In this document: one piece after another, positions 59,600 to 64,000 of the stretch | How positions within the stretch are numbered: position 1 is the first letter of the stretch | How the letters are laid out: every line of letters starts with the position of its first letter | Origin: DATAYA01 sp963754235 | GTDB taxonomy: Bacteria > Pseudomonadota > Alphaproteobacteria > Acetobacterales > Acetobacteraceae | Direction: 5' to 3' | Assembly (NCBI GenBank): GCA_963754235.1 | Contig: CAVWFK010000008.1 | Location: 124,001-188,000 of the forward strand | Length of the DNA stretch: 64,000 bases | The notes under the pieces: generated by a model | Databases searched by the model: none | Told to the model about the DNA's origin: nothing | What the model saw: only the letters and a program-made list of their open reading frames with translations | Position numbers and translations under genes: made by a program

Positions 59600-61201
59600 A
59601 TGAGAATTTCCCGCAGGACCGTGCTCAGGGGCGGCGTGGCTGCCGGTGCCGCGGCCGGCGTGCCGATGATCCGGCGCGCCCGCGCGGCGACCAATACGAC
59701 GACGATGAAGGCGGTGATGCAGGGGGATCTCCGATCCTTCGACCCGATTTGGACCACCGCGAACATCACGGCCTATTACGGCGCCATGGTGTACGACACG
59801 CTTTTCTCCACCGACGCCAACTTCCAACCGCAGCCGCAGATGGTGGGCAAGTGGGGCGTGAGCGACGACAAGCGCACCTATACCTTCGAGTTGCGCGACG
59901 GCTTGATCTGGCAGGACAACACCCCCTTGACCGCGGCGGATTGCGTCGCGTCGATCCGGCGCTGGGCGGTCCGCAACAGCGGCGGCCAGTTGATGATGGA
60001 GTACACGAAGGATCTTTCCGCCAAGGACGAGAAGACTTTCACCCTCGCCCTGAAGGAGCCGTTCGGCCTGCTGATTCCGGCCTTCGCTTCCACCGCGACG
60101 CCCGACTGCTTCATGATGCGCAAGAAAGATGCCGAGACCGATCCCTTCCAGCAGGTGAAGGAGCACATCGGTTCCGGACCCTTCACGTTCAACGAGAAGG
60201 AGACGCGGCCGGGCAGCCGGTACGTGTTCGACAAGTTTACCAAATATGTGCCGCGCTCGGAGCCGGCTTCCGGGCTCGCCGGCGGCAAGGTCGTGAAACT
60301 CGATCAGATTATCTGGGAGAATATCGCCGACGAGCAGACGGCGACCGCCGCCCTGGTAGCGGGAGAGATCGACTTCTTCGAGCTGCCGCCCATCGACCTG
60401 CTGCCGCAGTTGCAGTCGAACCCCGACATCCAGATCAGCGTCCTCGACAAGTCCGGCAATGTCATCATGATGCGGCTCAACTGCCTGCATCCGCCCTTCG
60501 ACAACGTGAAAGCGCGGCAGGCGATGCTCTACCTGATCAACCAGACCGACATTCTGAAGGCGACATACGGCAATCCCAAATACTACAACAAGGTCGACTC
60601 GCTGTTCGGCTACGGCACGCCGATGACGAACGACGCCAACACGGGCTGGTTCAAGGCTGCCCCCGATCGCACCAAGGCGAAGCAGCTCTTTCAGGAATCC
60701 GGCTATAAGGGCGAGAAGGTCATCGTCCTGCAAGCGACCGATTTCGCCTTCATGAACAATTCCGAGCAGCTCATCGCCAACTGGCTGAAGCAGATCGGCG
60801 TCAATGCGCAGCTTGCGCCGAGCAACTGGGGCGGTGTGGTCACGCGGCGCGCCAGCATGGCGCCGGACGATAAGGGCGGGTGGGATATCTTCGTCACCTC
60901 CGGATCGAGCTACGATTTCGGCAACCCGATCACCATGGTCTCGCTTTCCGCCAACGGCAAAAAAGGCTGGTTCGGCTGGCCGGAAAACGCACAGTATGAG
61001 GCGTTGCGCAAGAAATGGGCGGTGGTGCCCACACTCGCCGAGCGGCAGGCGATCGCCCGCCAGATGCAGGCGCTCGCCTGGGATTTCGTGCCGATGGTGG
61101 TCCTCGGGCAGTATGTCAGCCCGGCGGCGATGCGGAAGAATGTGCAGGGTGTGATCGGAATGCCCGACATCATCCCGTTCTGGAACGTCTCCAAGAGCTG
61201 A
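59600..61201 (+). CDS. Peptide-type ABC transporter substrate-binding protein (family 5)
   Basis: This 533-residue periplasmic protein is of the DppA/OppA family. A Tat signal (RISRRTVLRGG then an Ala/Gly stretch, cleaved near ARAATN) comes first; ITAYYGAMVYDTLFSTDANFQPQPQMVGKWGVSDD is the typical N-terminal lobe. No permease or ATPase genes follow, so it probably feeds a transporter encoded elsewhere. It likely takes up the peptide-like substrate of the M81 enzyme. Confidence 0.9.
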   Translation: MRISRRTVLRGGVAAGAAAGVPMIRRARAATNTTTMKAVMQGDLRSFDPIWTTANITAYYGAMVYDTLFSTDANFQPQPQMVGKWGVSDDKRTYTFELRDGLIWQDNTPLTAADCVASIRRWAVRNSGGQLMMEYTKDLSAKDEKTFTLALKEPFGLLIPAFASTATPDCFMMRKKDAETDPFQQVKEHIGSGPFTFNEKETRPGSRYVFDKFTKYVPRSEPASGLAGGKVVKLDQIIWENIADEQTATAALVAGEIDFFELPPIDLLPQLQSNPDIQISVLDKSGNVIMMRLNCLHPPFDNVKARQAMLYLINQTDILKATYGNPKYYNKVDSLFGYGTPMTNDANTGWFKAAPDRTKAKQLFQESGYKGEKVIVLQATDFAFMNNSEQLIANWLKQIGVNAQLAPSNWGGVVTRRASMAPDDKGGWDIFVTSGSSYDFGNPITMVSLSANGKKGWFGWPENAQYEALRKKWAVVPTLAERQAIARQMQALAWDFVPMVVLGQYVSPAAMRKNVQGVIGMPDIIPFWNVSKS

Positions 61202-61354
61202 GGCGTCTAGCCCTTCATTTTCCGCACGCCCGCGGCCGCTCTGCCCGCCGCCGGTCAGGGGCGCTGCGGTCGGGCGTTGCTGCGGTCGGGCGTTACGGTT
61301 GGGCGCTGCGGTTCAGACTGGCACCGCGCCGCGGCGGCCTGCTAAGCTCCGCCG

Positions 61355-61918
61355 ATGAACATCGCCCTCCGCAAGCCGATGACCCTTGCGGACTTCCTGA
61401 TCTGGGAGCGCAAGCAGGAACTGCGCTACGAGTTCGACGGCTTCCGGCCGGTCGCCATGACCGGGGGCACGGTCGAGCACAGCGTAATCGGCACCAACCT
61501 TGTCCGCGCGCTGGAGGACCGTCTGCGCGGCAAGCCGTGCCGTGCGTTTCGGGGCGACCTGAAGATCATCGTCGCCGGCCGGGTACGCTATCCGGACGCG
61601 CTCGTCACCTGCTCTCCGGTGCCCCCGCGCACTGACATCATTCCCCACCCGGTGGTCGTGTTCGAGATCCAATCGGACAGCACCGGGCACATCGACCGCG
61701 TGACTAAGAACGTCGAGTACCGCGCCACGCCCTCGATCCAGCACTACGTCATGCTGGAGCAGACCTCGATGGCCGCCACGATCTTCTCGCGCAAGGGCGA
61801 GGGCTGGGTGGGCGCGTTGCTCATCGGCGAGACCACCCTCGCCCTGCCCGCGATCGGCATCGAACTGCCGCTCGCGGCCCTCTACGAAGGCATCACGCTG
61901 CCGCAACAGGACGGTTGA
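61355..61918 (+). CDS. Uma2-family (DUF820) putative endonuclease, copy 2
   Basis: This 187-residue protein begins with the same MNIALRKP as the copy at 3656-4264, and both share LRYEFDGF/VRYEFDGF, PVAMTGGTV, RYPDALV and a VVVFE strand. These segments hold the acidic residues of the PD-(D/E)XK fold. The two are paralogues about 57 kb apart. No antitoxin-like partner is next to it; the helicase gene starts 32 bases downstream. Confidence 0.8.
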   Translation: MNIALRKPMTLADFLIWERKQELRYEFDGFRPVAMTGGTVEHSVIGTNLVRALEDRLRGKPCRAFRGDLKIIVAGRVRYPDALVTCSPVPPRTDIIPHPVVVFEIQSDSTGHIDRVTKNVEYRATPSIQHYVMLEQTSMAATIFSRKGEGWVGALLIGETTLALPAIGIELPLAALYEGITLPQQDG

Positions 61919-61949
61919 CGCCCCGCCCCTTCCGGGCAATCTGCCGCCG

Positions 61950-64000
61950 ATGCTTGGAACAATCCCGGAACCCTTCGCCGGCTGGTTCGCCGCGCGCGGC
62001 TGGCGGCCGCGGCCGCACCAGCTTGCCGTCATCGACGCGGCGCGGGCGGGCGGGAGCGTCCTGCTGATCGCGCCCACCGGCGGCGGCAAGACGCTGGCCG
62101 GCTTCCTGCCCAGCCTGATCGAGCTTGCGGCGGCGCCGCGCGAGGGGCTGCACACGCTCTATGTCAGCCCGCTGAAGGCGCTCGCGACCGACGTGGCCCG
62201 CAACCTGCTCGCCCCGGTCGCCGAGATGGGTTTGCCGGTCGCGATCGAGACCCGCACCGGCGACACGCCGGCCGACCGCCGCCGCCGCCAGCGGGAGCGG
62301 CCGCCGCAAATGCTGCTGACCACACCCGAAAGCCTCGCCGTGATGCTCTCGCTCCCCGACGCCGGCGCGCTGTTCGGCGGCCTGCGTGCGGTGGTGATCG
62401 ACGAGGTGCACGCGCTCGCCGGCATCAAGCGGGGCGATCAATTGGCGCTCGGCCTCGCCCGGCTCGCGACCCTCGCCCCCGCCGCGCGCCGCATCGGGCT
62501 GTCGGCAACCGTGGCGCACCCCGCGGCACTCGCGGCCTATGTCTCGGCCGACGGGTGCGGCGGCGGCGTGCGGCGGATCGAGGTCGCGGACGGCGCGCCC
62601 CCCTCGCTCTCGGTGATGCTGCCTGACGGCGAGCTGCCCTGGGGCGGGCGGATGGGGCTGATCTCGGCGCCGGAAATCCTCGACCGCATCCGCATCGCGA
62701 ACCTGACCATCGTGTTCGTCAACACCCGCGCGCAGGGCGAGATGTTGTTCCAGGCGCTGTGGCGGCTGAATACGGAGACACTGCCGATCGGTCTGCACCA
62801 CGGCAGCCTCGATATCGCTCAGCGCCGCCGCGTCGAAGCTGCGATGGCGGAAGGCAGGCTGCGCGCCGTGGTCGCGACCTCCTCGCTCGATCTCGGCATC
62901 GACTGGGGCGGGGTCGATCAGGTGATCCAGGTCGGCGCGCCGAAGGGCGTCTCACGCCTGTTGCAGCGCGTCGGTCGCGCCAATCACCGCATGGACGAAC
63001 CCTCGCGCGCCGTGCTGGTGCCGGCCAACCGCTTCGAGGTGCTGGAGTGCGAGGCTGCCATGCTCGGCGTCGCGTCGCGCGAGCTTGACGGCGATCCGCC
63101 CCGCCGGGGCGGCCTCGACGTACTGGCGCAGCATCTGCTGCTGATGGCGGCGGGCGCCCCGTTCCACCCCGATGCGATGTTCGCCGAGATCACACGTACC
63201 CAGCCCTATCGCGATCTCTCTCGCGCCGATTTCGACGATGTGCTGCGCTTCGTCGAGGATGGCGGCTACGCACTGCGCTCCTACGAGCGCTGGCGCAAAC
63301 TGTTCCGCGACAGCGCGGAGTTGGTGCACATTCGCTCCGAGCGTATCGCGCGGCAGGCACGGATAAACGTCGGCACCATCGTCGAGGCGCCGATGCTGAA
63401 GGTGCGGCTCGGGCGGCAGATGCTCGGGGAGGTGGAAGAATATTTCGTCAACGGATTGACGCCCGGTGACACGTTCATGTTCGCCGGCCGGCTGCTGCGC
63501 TTCCTGCGGGTGCGCGACATGGCCGCCGAAGTGGTCGATGGCGGGGCGGGCGAGCCGAAGGTGCCGGCCTATGAGGGCGGGCGCCTGCCGCTCACCACCA
63601 ATCTCGCCGCCCGCGTCCGCGCTCTGCTGGCCGAGCCGCGGAGCTGGCGCGCCTTTCCGGCGCCGGTGCAGGAATGGCTCGAATTGCAGCGCGAGCGCTC
63701 CGAGCTGCCTGGGCGCGACGATCTGCTGGTCGAGACCTTTCCCCGGGAGGGCCGCTGGTATCTCGTCGCCTACACCTTCGAGGGCCGCAACGCCCACCAG
63801 ACGCTAGGGATGCTGCTGACGCGCCGGATGGAGCGCACGGGTGTGGTGCCGCTCGGCTTCGTTGCGACCGACTACGTGATCGCGGCGTGGTCGGCCGAAG
63901 AGCCGCGTGACGTCGCGGCGCTGTTCGACGAGGACATGCTGGGCGACGATCTGGAAGCCTGGATGGCGGAGAGCTCGATGCTGCGGCGGACGTTCCGTAA
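61950..64000 (+). CDS. Ligase-associated DEXH-box helicase (Lhr-like), cut by window end
   Basis: The gene is open to the last base, with 683 codons visible. It has Walker A APTGGGKTLAG, motif Ia LYVSPLKALA, TTPESLAVML, DEVHALAG (motif II, DEVH), SATVAHP (motif III), VFVNTRAQGE (motif IV), VVATSSLDLGID and QRVGRANHR (V and VI). Lhr-core features follow. Its ligase and exonuclease partners are on the minus strand at 51814-54434. The C-terminus and any PdeM-type partner lie beyond the window. Confidence 0.93.
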   Translation, partial: MLGTIPEPFAGWFAARGWRPRPHQLAVIDAARAGGSVLLIAPTGGGKTLAGFLPSLIELAAAPREGLHTLYVSPLKALATDVARNLLAPVAEMGLPVAIETRTGDTPADRRRRQRERPPQMLLTTPESLAVMLSLPDAGALFGGLRAVVIDEVHALAGIKRGDQLALGLARLATLAPAARRIGLSATVAHPAALAAYVSADGCGGGVRRIEVADGAPPSLSVMLPDGELPWGGRMGLISAPEILDRIRIANLTIVFVNTRAQGEMLFQALWRLNTETLPIGLHHGSLDIAQRRRVEAAMAEGRLRAVVATSSLDLGIDWGGVDQVIQVGAPKGVSRLLQRVGRANHRMDEPSRAVLVPANRFEVLECEAAMLGVASRELDGDPPRRGGLDVLAQHLLLMAAGAPFHPDAMFAEITRTQPYRDLSRADFDDVLRFVEDGGYALRSYERWRKLFRDSAELVHIRSERIARQARINVGTIVEAPMLKVRLGRQMLGEVEEYFVNGLTPGDTFMFAGRLLRFLRVRDMAAEVVDGGAGEPKVPAYEGGRLPLTTNLAARVRALLAEPRSWRAFPAPVQEWLELQRERSELPGRDDLLVETFPREGRWYLVAYTFEGRNAHQTLGMLLTRRMERTGVVPLGFVATDYVIAAWSAEEPRDVAALFDEDMLGDDLEAWMAESSMLRRTFR

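Overview
The window is GC-rich DNA, probably from an alphaproteobacterium. Chromosomal genes such as eipB, hdeD, aspS, rnd and opgGH, the four-part ligase-associated repair set, a fused livHM permease and a PEP-CTERM protein fit Rhodospirillales and best an Acetobacteraceae-like soil or plant bacterium. The family-level placement is inference. There are no rRNA or tRNA genes and no CRISPR array.

Layout. 1-7972 holds housekeeping and small genes: an aminotransferase tail, a YbaK-type deacylase, a 2'-5' RNA ligase-like protein, eipB, hdeD, a Uma2 nuclease, aspS and rnd. 8155-12950 is an insertion-sequence graveyard: one intact IS630, a broken IS630, an IS1634-type scrap and two broken, divergent IS110 elements with strongly structured noncoding ends. 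13023-16699 is the opgG-opgH glucan pair, each with a one-base frameshift. 16980-18549 is an IS1182 element sitting in the loop of a REP-like hairpin.

18653-31632 is the most interesting block. It reads as a complete-looking uptake and upper catabolic cluster for nicotinate by the reductive route known from Eubacterium barkeri. It encodes a three-subunit molybdenum hydroxylase (nicotinate to 6-hydroxynicotinate), a 6-hydroxynicotinate reductase-like Fe-S flavoprotein, an enamidase, a Liv-type ABC transporter with fused LivHM, a MarR regulator, a DUF1185 protein and an ApbE-fold UPF0280 protein. The UPF0280 protein overlaps the reductase gene and could attach its covalent flavin. Apart from the reductase and UPF0280 genes, everything lies in one minus-strand series, divergent from the reductase across an 81-bp gap.

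31708-39102 carries a secreted phosphoesterase, manC and a plus-strand catabolic run (M20 amidohydrolase, creatininase-like, class-I amidotransferase-like hydrolase, FAH-family hydrolase). 39110-40173 has a Phd/PIN toxin-antitoxin pair with a decayed second antitoxin start, and an entericidin lipoprotein. 40223-47677 has a second amidohydrolase, a polar amino-acid ABC transporter whose parts are scattered, an alpha/beta hydrolase and a frameshifted HpcH/HpaI aldolase. 47705-51786 has a DUF3857 transglutaminase-like protein, dodecin, a SelA-like PLP enzyme and RidA.

51814-64000 contains the ligase-associated DNA repair set (ligase and exonuclease on the minus strand, DEXH helicase on the plus strand, cut by the window end). 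The set is split by 7.5 kb carrying a di-heme peroxidase, a PEP-CTERM protein with a near-perfect sigma-54 promoter, a monooxygenase, an M81 peptidase, a peptide-binding protein and a second Uma2. The sigma-54 promoter and a hairpin found beside the PEP-CTERM gene recur together upstream of the exonuclease, which points to a duplicated and partly deleted module.
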